In this document: positions 10,018 through 18,437 of the stretch, in pieces | How the letters are laid out: every line of letters begins with the position of its first letter | Position numbering within the stretch: position 1 is the stretch's first letter | Source: Candidatus Sericytochromatia bacterium | GTDB taxonomy: Bacteria > Cyanobacteriota > Sericytochromatia > UBA7694 | Assembly (NCBI GenBank): GCA_018780035.1 | Contig: JADMKE010000007.1 | Location: forward strand, 1-64,000 | Direction of reading: 5' to 3' | DNA: 64,000 nucleotides | Notes under the pieces: model-generated | Seen by the model: the letters and a program-made list of their open reading frames with translations, nothing else | Told to the model about the DNA's origin: nothing | Database searches by the model: none | Position numbers and translations under genes: made by a program

Positions 10018-10056
10018 AAAAAACCCGGCAGACAATAGGGGGGGGCGTCCGCCGGG
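10018..10056 (-). terminator. Intrinsic terminator of the large ncRNA
   Basis: Minus strand CCCGGCGGAC ... GTCTGCCGGG followed by TTTTTT. Confidence 0.9.
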
Positions 10057-10795
10057 TCAGGCCTTCAAGGATACCCTTGAGGGCACAAGCCTTGAAAACC
10101 AAACAAATTACTGCATCGCTGTCCTTCTTGAAGTCTTCGTTTCAGCCAGGCAACTTTCCTTTTCAGGTGCCTCAACCACTTTCAGCGTTTCTCCCTCACC
10201 TTGCGGCAAGAGCACTCTTAGCGGCCTGTATCTGACATCCACTATCCCACATTGCTGCGAGATCCTTCTACAAGGTTTCTGCGCCGCTACAGGGTGTTCT
10301 CCCCTGTCGGCGTGTGTGCGAACAAACCTTTCGGCTCCTTCGCACCTTGGCGCTCCTGGCCTTTTTCAGGCCTTCAACGCTTTGCACTCCGACAGAATCC
10401 TTTGCCTTTCGGCCAGTGACCCTCATGCGGTTACACCTTCAGGGTTTTGCACTTAACGGTTATCTGCCACTGTCACCAGCGCCTGCCGCTCTTGTCTTTT
10501 CTCCATTGCTGGCTGAGACTTCAGCGGTTTATGCCAACCGTTGCGTGTGTTGGGCGAACCCAACCTTGACCCTCTTGGGCGTTTATCCTTCCAGGGAATT
10601 CCCCTCTCAACCAGCGGCCACCTGCTTCCAGGTCGCTCCCGTTTTGCTGTTTCGACAACTTGACGGTTTTGTTCCGATTGAGAGTTGGCTTGCTCAAAGT
10701 GTTTTCACACCCGCTGCCGCCCCTCTGAGGCTTCTTGGCCCGGGTTCTCACCGGGTCCGTTTGCGACGCTTCTTCGATTGTTTTCCGAAGCTCGT
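10018..10795 (-). ncRNA. Large structured noncoding RNA candidate (~780 nt)
   Basis: Minus-strand promoter TTGACA-N17-TATTAT upstream, intrinsic terminator downstream, at least 11 local hairpins, no credible ORF. Confidence 0.8.
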
Positions 10796-10801
10796 ATATT
10801 C

Positions 10802-10830
10802 ATAATAAGACTTCTGGTTAAAAATGTCAA
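10802..10830 (-). promoter_or_regulatory. Near-consensus sigma70 promoter of the large ncRNA
   Basis: Minus strand TTGACA (10830-10825), 17-nt spacer, TATTAT (10807-10802). Confidence 0.85.
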
Positions 10831-11012
10831 GAGTAGGCTAAAAAGAATTTAAGAAAAACTAAAAAATCTTTAAAAGTAGGATAAAAACAGAACCGACTTG
10901 CCTTCTCAGAAGGCCATGTTAAACTGAATCACGGCTGATGGGTTGCACCAGGATCATTGCTGCTGGCCACCTGCGAAGCCAAATTATTCGATCTAAAAAG
11001 GAAATTTGATTC

Positions 11013-11390
11013 ATGTCTAAATTGATGATTCTCGGCAGCGCACTGCTGGCCCTCTCCCTGACCGCTTGTGGCCCCAACCCCGCTGGCAGTGGTACCACCA
11101 CCGGTAATGGAACAACAACAGGTAACGGCACCACCACAGGCACTGGAACGGCGACAGGGAGCAGCACAAGTGTGGCTGCAATCATTAGCACCAAAGCGAG
11201 TTATATCGCATTTTTAAACTGTGTCAAAGAAAAATACACAAAACCCGAAGACAAAGCCAGTGTTGAAGCCGCTATTACCAATCTCAACAGTGTTCCAGAT
11301 TCAACCTGGGCGATTTTCTCTGCAACTTTGAGTGCCAGTGTTCAAGCCAGTTATGGTGCTCAATTAACAGCCTGTGGCTCTGTAAAATAA
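11013..11390 (+). CDS. Hypothetical lipoprotein with GTTTGN linker
   Basis: Lipobox LSLTAC; low-complexity GSGTTTGNGTTTGNGTTTGTGTATG; C-terminal domain paralogous to the next gene. Confidence 0.7.
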   Translation: MSKLMILGSALLALSLTACGPNPAGSGTTTGNGTTTGNGTTTGTGTATGSSTSVAAIISTKASYIAFLNCVKEKYTKPEDKASVEAAITNLNSVPDSTWAIFSATLSASVQASYGAQLTACGSVK

Positions 11391-11403
11391 TCAAAGCCAT
11401 TTA

Positions 11404-11452
11404 AACCCCTCACAATTTGATGATTATTATTCAGAGAGTGAGGGGTTCTTTT
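11404..11452 (+). terminator. Intrinsic terminator
   Basis: AACCCCTCAC ... GTGAGGGGTT followed by CTTTT. Confidence 0.75.
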
Positions 11453-11485
11453 GTGTTCCAGGAAATAAGACTTGGAGTCGCAGTC

Positions 11486-11980
11486 ATGTACTCACTTTTG
11501 AAGCGTTATAGATTTGGCTATTGCAGTTTATTTGTTTTCACAGCCTGTTCTTTTACTGCCGCGCCGACGCTTCCAACGGCTCAACCTTCAGCCTCCCCCT
11601 CACGGCCCCCCACATCTCTCTCTTCCAGCCAAATTGAGCCTTTGGCCTTAAGCCAAAAAGAGATTGAACTACGTACAAGCAAAGTGCTTGATACCAAAGC
11701 CAGTTATATCGCCTTCTTAAACTGTGCCAAAGACAAAAGTGAAATCAGTGCCGAAGCCAAAACTGCAATTGAGATTCAAATCATGTCCTTGAACTTAATA
11801 CCGGACAGCGTCTGGTCTGCCATTTCAGCCAATTACAGCGGCTCTCTCCAGAGCAGCTACGCAGCTACGCAGCTGCTCTGGCCTCTTGCAGCACCGCAAA
11901 ATAACCTAAAGATGCTTCCGCACCGCCTGGGCCACGGTCTCGCCCTTCCAAACATAGGGATTGAGCAAATCACCCGGTGA
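11486..11980 (+). pseudogene. Paralog of 11013 lipoprotein with a C-terminal frameshift from an 8-bp tandem duplication
   Basis: TKASYIAFLNC.K and PDS.W..IS motifs shared with the neighbour; removing one GCAGCTAC copy restores ...SSYAAALASCSTAK* (stop at 11902-11904). Confidence 0.65.
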
Positions 11981-12781
11981 GGGAATGAAGGTCGAGCCGC
12001 TGTTGGCCAGCATCACATCAAAATTGGTGGCGTTGCGGCTCCAGCCATAGACCTCGGAGCCCAGCACGTCTTCCCATTTTTCTTCTTTTTGGGTCGTTTG
12101 ACAGGCCTGGAAATACGTCATTTTGAGTTTTTTGCTGACTTCAGCTTTGTTCAGGTCTTCGGGCCCGAGCCAGCCATGCTCTTCGTAGGTCGCCAGATCG
12201 CCTTCGCCACCGTGGCCGAGATAGACCATGCCTGCGGTATTGGGGTTGTAAAAAGCGGCTTTCATGTCTTCGCTGGTGGCCGTATTGTCGATCACGACCG
12301 TATAACCTTTGGCGCGCAGCAGGGCCATTTCATCCTGTTGCAGGGCCTTGTTGGGCGCTCCCATGATCGGGTCAATCAGGGTGGATTTCCAGCCCTTGTC
12401 GGAATTGCCCAGGGCCCGCATAAAATACACCACTTCGCCTTTGTCTTTGCCAATCGGGGCCTGCAGATATTGGCCGCCTTGCACACTCGCGCCATCATCG
12501 CCGACAAAATCCACCACACCCGCGGCTTTGCCCGAGGCATTGAGGGCAAACGACTCACCCAGATTTAAATCGTCGAAATACGCGCCATCATCAATTTTAT
12601 ACGCAGCAAAGCGACCATCGGCCTGTTGCACAATCGCGCCCTGAGAACCGGATTTGACAATTGCTTTTTGGGCGTCAAGGCGGTTGGTATAGCTGCCGCC
12701 AATTTGGCCTTGAGCGGTGATCGAGGCCTCACCCATTGTACTTTTCCAAGTTCCCAAACGCGTACCAGTGGCAATAGGCAT
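11906..12781 (-). CDS. Clan CD (caspase/CHAT-like) cysteine peptidase candidate
   Basis: His motif MVYLGHGGEGDL followed by Cys motif MTYFQACQTT; start probably MPIATGTRLG. Confidence 0.6.
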   Translation of the reverse strand: MPIATGTRLGTWKSTMGEASITAQGQIGGSYTNRLDAQKAIVKSGSQGAIVQQADGRFAAYKIDDGAYFDDLNLGESFALNASGKAAGVVDFVGDDGASVQGGQYLQAPIGKDKGEVVYFMRALGNSDKGWKSTLIDPIMGAPNKALQQDEMALLRAKGYTVVIDNTATSEDMKAAFYNPNTAGMVYLGHGGEGDLATYEEHGWLGPEDLNKAEVSKKLKMTYFQACQTTQKEEKWEDVLGSEVYGWSRNATNFDVMLANSGSTFIPSPGDLLNPYVWKGETVAQAVRKHL

Positions 12782-13114
12782 AAAAATACCAACCTTTTTT
12801 AAATATTCACTTTTTTTTAGGGGATTTATTTTGAATCTAGAAGAATCATTTGGATTCTTTCGATAAGGTATTATCGTCAGAAAGTGCCCATAAGCTGTGT
12901 GATTGCCTTGCGATTTAGACAAAATTTAGCATGAGCTTAATTGCCAAAACCAGAAAAAGACTTTCTCTGTTGATTGGCAAGGCTTTCAGCCTTTTTGCCC
13001 AAGTTATATCTTTGTTGGGGTGAACTTAGCTCAGGCTTAATACTTTTAGCGGTAGCCCCCTGCACAGGGCTGGGGTACAATGGCTGCAGATCGTGCTCCC
13101 AAAGGAGACCCTGC

Positions 13115-13411
13115 ATGAATCCAATTCAAACCCTGCGCCTAACAGGACTGCTCGAAGGCCTGTCTTATCTGTTTTTGCTCGGCATTGCCATGCCGCTCAA
13201 GTACCTCGCTCACCAACCCCTGGCCGTGCAAATTGGGGGCTGGTTTCACGGTCTGTTTTTTGTGCTCTTCTGCTTTGCCCTGTTGCGGGCCAAGCTCAGC
13301 TACAAATGGTCGTTCTTTCAGTCAGGATTGGCATTTTCTGCCGCCTGGATACCCTTTGGCACCTTTGTGCTGGATCGCAAACTCAAGCAGATTGAAACAC
13401 CAGGAGATTAG
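13115..13411 (+). CDS. DUF3817-like integral membrane protein
   Basis: LRLTGLLEGLSYLFLLGIAMPLKY pattern; three hydrophobic segments; RBS AAAGGAG upstream of ATG 13115. Confidence 0.75.
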   Translation: MNPIQTLRLTGLLEGLSYLFLLGIAMPLKYLAHQPLAVQIGGWFHGLFFVLFCFALLRAKLSYKWSFFQSGLAFSAAWIPFGTFVLDRKLKQIETPGD

Positions 13412-13414
13412 CCT

Positions 13415-14479
13415 ATGCAGCAGAGCATGGACATGTTCGAAATTCTGCTCTATTCCGAAGCGGGCGCGGGTGAGGTCTTTAGCACGCACCCGCTGGCCAT
13501 TCCAGGCCTCGAAGGCGAGCGTCCGCTGACCCTCTACTTGCCCCCAGACTACCTGCTCAACCCCGAAAAGACCTACCCCGTGGCCTATTTTTTTGATGGC
13601 CAAAACCTCTACGAAGGCCAGGACAGCGGCCCGCCGGGCTGGAATTTGCACAACATACTCGATCAGCGCTTTGCACAAGGCCTGGAAGTGCCAATTGCAG
13701 TGGGCATTCACCACGGGCTCAACCGCGACGAAGAACTCTGCCCTTGGCCTGCCGAAAAAGGCCAAACCCCACGCGGTGACGCCCTGCTGCAATGGCTGGT
13801 CGAAGACTTACATCCCCAATTGGTGGAACAATTGCAAATCGACGACCGGCCCGAAATGCGGCTGGTGGGTGGCGCCTCGTTGGGAGGGCTCTTGGCGCTT
13901 TATGCCGGTTTCAGCTATAGCGATTTCTTTGGCAAGGTCATGTCCATGTCCCCTTCGCTTTGGGTCGGCAATGGCGCCATCTACGACTATATCGCCGAGG
14001 CCGCATTTTTACACAACCTGGATTTTCTCAAATTGTATATCGACTGCGGGGCGCTCGAAGACGACGATGATCCCGAAGCCTGGAGTGAAGAATACTGGGA
14101 GGAACCCGCAGACGACGACAATGTTGACGACAATGTTGACGACAATGTTGACGACAATGTTGACGAAACCATTTCCACCCAAACCAAGTTGGCGGCCGCC
14201 ATCTCTGTTCCCAATCAGGCGGCCAGCGACGACGATGCCAACGAAGACAACGACGAAGACAATGAAGACGAAGACGAGGACGATGAAGAGTGGGACACCG
14301 ACCCGCTCGAAGATGCCGAATACCTGGTCGAAATCCTCGAAGCCAAAGGTTTTGAAGACGGCGAGCACTTTCTCTGGGTGCCCGATCCCGAAGGCGAACA
14401 CAACGAATGGCATTGGAGCAAACGCCTGCCTTTGGCTTTGGCCTGGCTTTTTGAAGACGACACCTCACTGTTAAACTAG
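13415..14479 (+). CDS. Putative esterase (alpha/beta hydrolase, enterochelin-esterase-like) with acidic repeat insert
   Basis: YPVAYFFDGQNLYEG; nucleophile elbow GGASLGG; acidic DDNV repeat insert before the C-terminal region. Confidence 0.8.
   Translation: MQQSMDMFEILLYSEAGAGEVFSTHPLAIPGLEGERPLTLYLPPDYLLNPEKTYPVAYFFDGQNLYEGQDSGPPGWNLHNILDQRFAQGLEVPIAVGIHHGLNRDEELCPWPAEKGQTPRGDALLQWLVEDLHPQLVEQLQIDDRPEMRLVGGASLGGLLALYAGFSYSDFFGKVMSMSPSLWVGNGAIYDYIAEAAFLHNLDFLKLYIDCGALEDDDDPEAWSEEYWEEPADDDNVDDNVDDNVDDNVDETISTQTKLAAAISVPNQAASDDDANEDNDEDNEDEDEDDEEWDTDPLEDAEYLVEILEAKGFEDGEHFLWVPDPEGEHNEWHWSKRLPLALAWLFEDDTSLLN
14114..14161 (+). repeat. 12-bp tandem repeat GACGACAATGTT x4 inside the esterase gene
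   Basis: Four identical consecutive 12-mers encoding (DDNV)4. Confidence 0.95.
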
Positions 14480-14511
14480 AGCATCTTGTTCTCCAAGGAA
14501 GCCTTTTACAT

Positions 14512-14595
14512 ATGGAATTTGCGACACCGATCTTGATTGTTTTGGCTGCAGTGGCCCTGTTTTTGGCGCTATTTAGTCGCAGTGTAAATAAATAG
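14512..14595 (+). CDS. Short single-TM protein candidate (27 aa)
   Basis: ATG..TAG encoding MEFATPILIVLAAVALFLALFSRSVNK; AAGGA upstream; not in the supplied ORF list because it is too short. Confidence 0.5.
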   Translation: MEFATPILIVLAAVALFLALFSRSVNK

Positions 14596-14603
14596 CGCTT
14601 GTT

Positions 14604-16025
14604 TTAGGCGCGAATGAGGATCCGGCCCCAACAGGCATCCACAGGCAAAGGCGGGCAGGTGGGCCCCAGCTCAAAGCTTTGGCCCGGGTGTAAGAGATCG
14701 TGATACAGACCCGGCGGGATGCCCGCTGACAGTGGCAAGGCCACAGCCTGATCGGCCATATTCACGGCCACAACCAAGTCTTGACGGCCCTGAAGCGCAA
14801 AGGCCAATTGCTCCGAGCGCACACACAGAGGCAAATACACCCCCTGAAAGGATTCGCGGTGGGTTTTGCGCAACTGAATCAGGCGCTGAAAATCCTGCCA
14901 GAGAGGGGATGTTTGGGCCTGCTGCCACGCACTTTGTACCGACAGCGCCGGGCGCAACGGGGCATCGTCGCCCCCGCGTTTTTCCCCCAAAAGGCCCCAT
15001 TCACTGCCAGCATAAAGCGCGGGAATGCCGGGCATGCTCATCAGCAGCAGTGATAGCGGCGCAAGGTGACGTTTGTCTTTAAGCAGGCTGGCCACGCGGT
15101 TGACGTCGTGGTTGTCGGCAAAATTATACAGCGGTTTTTCACGGCAGAGGCCCCCGGCCCCAAAGAGCCGTTCCAGGGCATGGGACAGTTCAAAGTAGTT
15201 TTTGTCGTTGTGGGCCGAGTGGAGCGCTTTATAGCCTTCGTAATTGGTGACCGAATCGAGCAAGCCGGGTTCCAGAAAGGAGCGATAACCACCGTGAATC
15301 ACCTCACCCAGCAGCCAAAAACCGGGTTTAATACGCTGGCAATGGGCTGCCAGGGCCTTTAAAAAATCCGGTTCCAGGGCATAAGCCACATCCAGACGCA
15401 GGCCGTCGATTTCAAAGACGCGGATCCAGCTCGAAATGGCATCAAAGAGATAAGCCTGCACTTCTGGGTTGCGCAAATTGAGCTTGACCAACTCGCTGTG
15501 GCCTTCCCAGCAGGCATAGCCAAAGGCATCCCCCTGGCATGAGTGGCGGTTAAAATCCAGCTCAAACCAGCCTGTGTAGCGCGAATGTCTGCCATTTTGG
15601 CACACATCAGCAAAGGCGAAAAAATCCCGGCCCACATGGTGAAAGACCCCATCGAGCAAGACCTGAATCCCTGCGGCGTGTAAGTCTGAGATCAGGGTTT
15701 GCAGATCGGGGTTCTGGCCCAGGCGGCGATCCAGTTGAAAATAGTCCACAGTATCGTAACCATGGCTCATGGATTCGAAGACCGGCCCCAAATACAGGGC
15801 CTCAATCCCCAATTTTTGCCAATAGGGCACCCATTCCCGCAATTGGGCCAAACGCGGGACCGGGGTGGCATGGGGCGTGTTCTGGGGCGGTGCGCCACAG
15901 AGCCCGAGGGGATAGACATGGTAAAAACAGGCGGGTTGAAAGGGCTTGGGGTCTTGAGAGTTGAGTGAGCGAAAAACCGGCTGAAGAGCCGATTGAGACT
16001 GAATCTGAGTGGCTGTAAAAGACAT
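14604..16025 (-). CDS. GH13 alpha-amylase family protein
   Basis: GLRLDVAYAL, LLGEVIHGGY, FADNHDVNRVAS match GH13 conserved regions. Confidence 0.9.
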   Translation of the reverse strand: MSFTATQIQSQSALQPVFRSLNSQDPKPFQPACFYHVYPLGLCGAPPQNTPHATPVPRLAQLREWVPYWQKLGIEALYLGPVFESMSHGYDTVDYFQLDRRLGQNPDLQTLISDLHAAGIQVLLDGVFHHVGRDFFAFADVCQNGRHSRYTGWFELDFNRHSCQGDAFGYACWEGHSELVKLNLRNPEVQAYLFDAISSWIRVFEIDGLRLDVAYALEPDFLKALAAHCQRIKPGFWLLGEVIHGGYRSFLEPGLLDSVTNYEGYKALHSAHNDKNYFELSHALERLFGAGGLCREKPLYNFADNHDVNRVASLLKDKRHLAPLSLLLMSMPGIPALYAGSEWGLLGEKRGGDDAPLRPALSVQSAWQQAQTSPLWQDFQRLIQLRKTHRESFQGVYLPLCVRSEQLAFALQGRQDLVVAVNMADQAVALPLSAGIPPGLYHDLLHPGQSFELGPTCPPLPVDACWGRILIRA

Positions 16026-16069
16026 AAAAGAGACTCCTTGAGAGATGTTTAGAAATACAAAGTCATTTT

Positions 16070-16091
16070 CTATACCTACCGTTTGGTATAG
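16070..16091. promoter_or_regulatory. Putative TetR operator upstream of the GH13 gene
   Basis: CTATACC-TACCGTTT-GGTATAG; shares TACCGWTTGGTATAG with the tetR operator. Confidence 0.65.
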
Positions 16092-16114
16092 TTCTGTGAA
16101 AAAAATTTAAAAGC

Positions 16115-16717
16115 TTACAAAACGTAGATGCCGTACATATAGTGTTTGACCAATTGGTGGATCTCCTGGCCCGAAAAGCTGACGCCAGTGCGAGCGACAT
16201 CGCGCTTTAACAGCGCCAGGGCCTGGTGATTTAAGCTGCCGGTTAAACTGCTGGCCAAAAAGACCTCATGGCCGCGCAGATTGCCGTGTTGGGGCACCGC
16301 CTGTATAAACAGTGTTTCGAGCAGATTTTGCAATTGCAAACGAAAGGGCTGAATCAAAGGTTCGGTTTCGTGTTCGGCGGGCAGGTAATTCATCGAGAGC
16401 ATCAGGTAAAAAAAGTCGGGCTCGGCCTGGGCACTCTCGAAATAGGCCGCGGCCACCTGCTCCAAACTGGCGATCAGATCACCCTGGTAATCTGCTGCGC
16501 GCTCTAAGCGGGCGAGAAAAGCTGGGCTATAGGTCGCCAGAATGGCGCTGAGCAGGCCCTGTTTATGGCCAAAATAGTGGTAAAGCGTGGGTTTGCTCAG
16601 GCCTGCCGCAGTCACGATCTCCTGCACACCCACAGAGCTAAAGCCCCGCCGGGCAAAAAGCGAGAGCGCTGTTTGCAAGAGAATTTGGCGATTGTCTGAG
16701 TTGGATGATTTTGTCAT
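16115..16717 (-). CDS. TetR/AcrR family transcriptional regulator
   Basis: N-terminal HTH RRGFSSVGVQEIVTAAGLSKPTLYHYFGHKQGLL. Confidence 0.93.
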   Translation of the reverse strand: MTKSSNSDNRQILLQTALSLFARRGFSSVGVQEIVTAAGLSKPTLYHYFGHKQGLLSAILATYSPAFLARLERAADYQGDLIASLEQVAAAYFESAQAEPDFFYLMLSMNYLPAEHETEPLIQPFRLQLQNLLETLFIQAVPQHGNLRGHEVFLASSLTGSLNHQALALLKRDVARTGVSFSGQEIHQLVKHYMYGIYVL

Positions 16718-16723
16718 GAATTC

Positions 16724-16747
16724 ATTCTATACCGATTGGTATAGAAT
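16724..16747. promoter_or_regulatory. Putative TetR autoregulatory operator
   Basis: Perfect inverted repeat ATTCTATACC-GATT-GGTATAGAAT immediately upstream of the TetR start. Confidence 0.8.
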
Positions 16748-16802
16748 GGCAAGTCAGATCTGCAAAATTCCCACAAGACCCAGACAAAACCCAGACAAAA
16801 CC

Positions 16803-17708
16803 TTATGTGCGACACTGCTCTGCCGCAAACACCAAGGCTGAAATATGCTGGGCCAGGGTCGGCCACACAGCTTTCGGCAGATTGTGGCCCATGCCATCGA
16901 GCAGCAGCAACTGTGCGCCGGGAATGGCTTCAGAGGTTGCCCGGCCACCGCTGGGATCACAAAGGGTATCCGCCAGCCCATGAATCACCAGGGTAGGAAC
17001 AGTCAATTGCTTCAATTTTTCGCTGCGATCCCCCGATGCCAACGAAGCAATGGCCTGCCTGGTGACGGCCACGACATCATGATCTCTGTCCCAGGCCAAG
17101 CCCGCAACCCTTGAAAGCTCCTCTTCAGAGGAAGGGTAGCGTGGAGAGCCCACCAGAGCGGAAGTCCTCAAGGCGCGTTGTATGGCCTCCTCGCGGGTAT
17201 TCACCGGCGGCCCCCCAAAAACCGAGCGCATGGTTTCGGGGTGAACCTGGCCAACGCCCGCTTGGCCCGTTGTAGACATCATTGAGGTTAAAGACAAAAT
17301 GCGCTCAGGATATTCAAGTGCAATGGTTTGCGCAATCGCCCCGCCCATCGATGCCCCCACAAGGTGCCCGTGTTGAATACCCAAGTGATCCATCAGGCCC
17401 ATCGTGTCTGCGGCCATCTGTGAGAGGGTGTATGAAACCGATGAGAAGTCACCTTGCATCGCTCCCAGAAAGTCTGGGGCTGGGGCGTGCACCATATGGC
17501 TTGAATGCCCTGAATCGCGGTTGTCGAAGCAGACAAGCGACAGTTCCTTTTCGATCAGCGCATCGAGAAACCCCTGTGGCCAATGAATCATCTGGGCGGA
17601 AATCCCCATAATCAGGATCAGCGGGGGGTGATCTGGGTTGCCCCCTTGGGCATAGGCCAGGTCAATTTGATCAGGCCCAATGGCTTTGGCGATTTTTTCT
17701 GTCAACAT
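16803..17708 (-). CDS. Alpha/beta hydrolase
   Basis: LILIMGISAQMIHWPQGF, FDNRDSGHS, VGASMGGAIAQ, LVIHGLADTL. Confidence 0.88.
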   Translation of the reverse strand: MLTEKIAKAIGPDQIDLAYAQGGNPDHPPLILIMGISAQMIHWPQGFLDALIEKELSLVCFDNRDSGHSSHMVHAPAPDFLGAMQGDFSSVSYTLSQMAADTMGLMDHLGIQHGHLVGASMGGAIAQTIALEYPERILSLTSMMSTTGQAGVGQVHPETMRSVFGGPPVNTREEAIQRALRTSALVGSPRYPSSEEELSRVAGLAWDRDHDVVAVTRQAIASLASGDRSEKLKQLTVPTLVIHGLADTLCDPSGGRATSEAIPGAQLLLLDGMGHNLPKAVWPTLAQHISALVFAAEQCRT

Positions 17709-17710
17709 AG

Positions 17711-18385
17711 TTATCTTCCTTTCTGATATACCTTGAGAGCGGAGTCAAGAAAGGCAAACAATGGCGGATCCCAGCCATAAAACTGCTGCGGGGGAGCGTG
17801 GCGCCGCAGGTCTGCCAGTGCTGCCAAAACCGTTTCGTCCCCGCCGGCGAATTGATGGAGGGCGGCGACAATTTTTTCAATCACGGCTTGGGTTTGCTCG
17901 GAATCGGGGCGGCCTGTGTGCATGCAGGTTTTCAGTGCCTGCCCCAGGGAGCGCCATTGTGCTTCCAGTTGGGGCTCTGGGGGGGTGGACTTTTGGGCAA
18001 TATACCGTTCAATGCGAGACAACGCAGCAATCACGTCAATCAAAGCATCTGCCTCAAGGCCCTGCGCAATCAGGGGTTGAAGCTGCTCTAAATTCCGCTG
18101 CAATTGAGAGAGCCGGGCCATCTCGTCTTTGGTTTTCTGGAGCAGATGGGCCAGAATGGGCCCCAAGGCATCCGGGGCCTGCTCCAGGGTCGAGCGAATC
18201 TCTTCCAGAGACAGACCGAGATCTTTTAAAGCCAGAATTTTGAGCAATTGCTGGAGATCGTTTGAATCATAAAAACGGTGGTTGGAAACCGATCTGTCTG
18301 GGGCCAATAAACCCATTTGTTCATAATGATGCAGGGCCCGGACGGTTAAGCCTGTACGCTGTGCAAGTTCACCAATGCGCCACAT
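17711..18385 (-). CDS. MerR family transcriptional regulator
   Basis: MWRIGELAQRTGLTVRALHHYEQMGLLAPDRS. Confidence 0.93.
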   Translation of the reverse strand: MWRIGELAQRTGLTVRALHHYEQMGLLAPDRSVSNHRFYDSNDLQQLLKILALKDLGLSLEEIRSTLEQAPDALGPILAHLLQKTKDEMARLSQLQRNLEQLQPLIAQGLEADALIDVIAALSRIERYIAQKSTPPEPQLEAQWRSLGQALKTCMHTGRPDSEQTQAVIEKIVAALHQFAGGDETVLAALADLRRHAPPQQFYGWDPPLFAFLDSALKVYQKGR

Positions 18386-18437
18386 TCAGCTCTCCTGTCT
18401 GTTTCATTTTTGCTTTCGGCTGTTCAATCATCCTCTT

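Noticed and set aside
10018-10795. Large RNA as tmRNA, RNase P RNA, SRP RNA or group II intron
   Set aside because: No tRNA-like CCA end or tag frame, no RNase P GAGGAAAGUCC/ACAGAA core, no SRP domain IV (only a chance GGAAGCAG), no group II domain V-type sequence or reverse transcriptase.
10314-10805. 163-aa plus-strand ORF and 76-aa minus-strand ORF over the ncRNA region
   Set aside because: No RBS, no recognisable domain, composition dominated by hairpin arms; better explained by a structured RNA with its own promoter and terminator.
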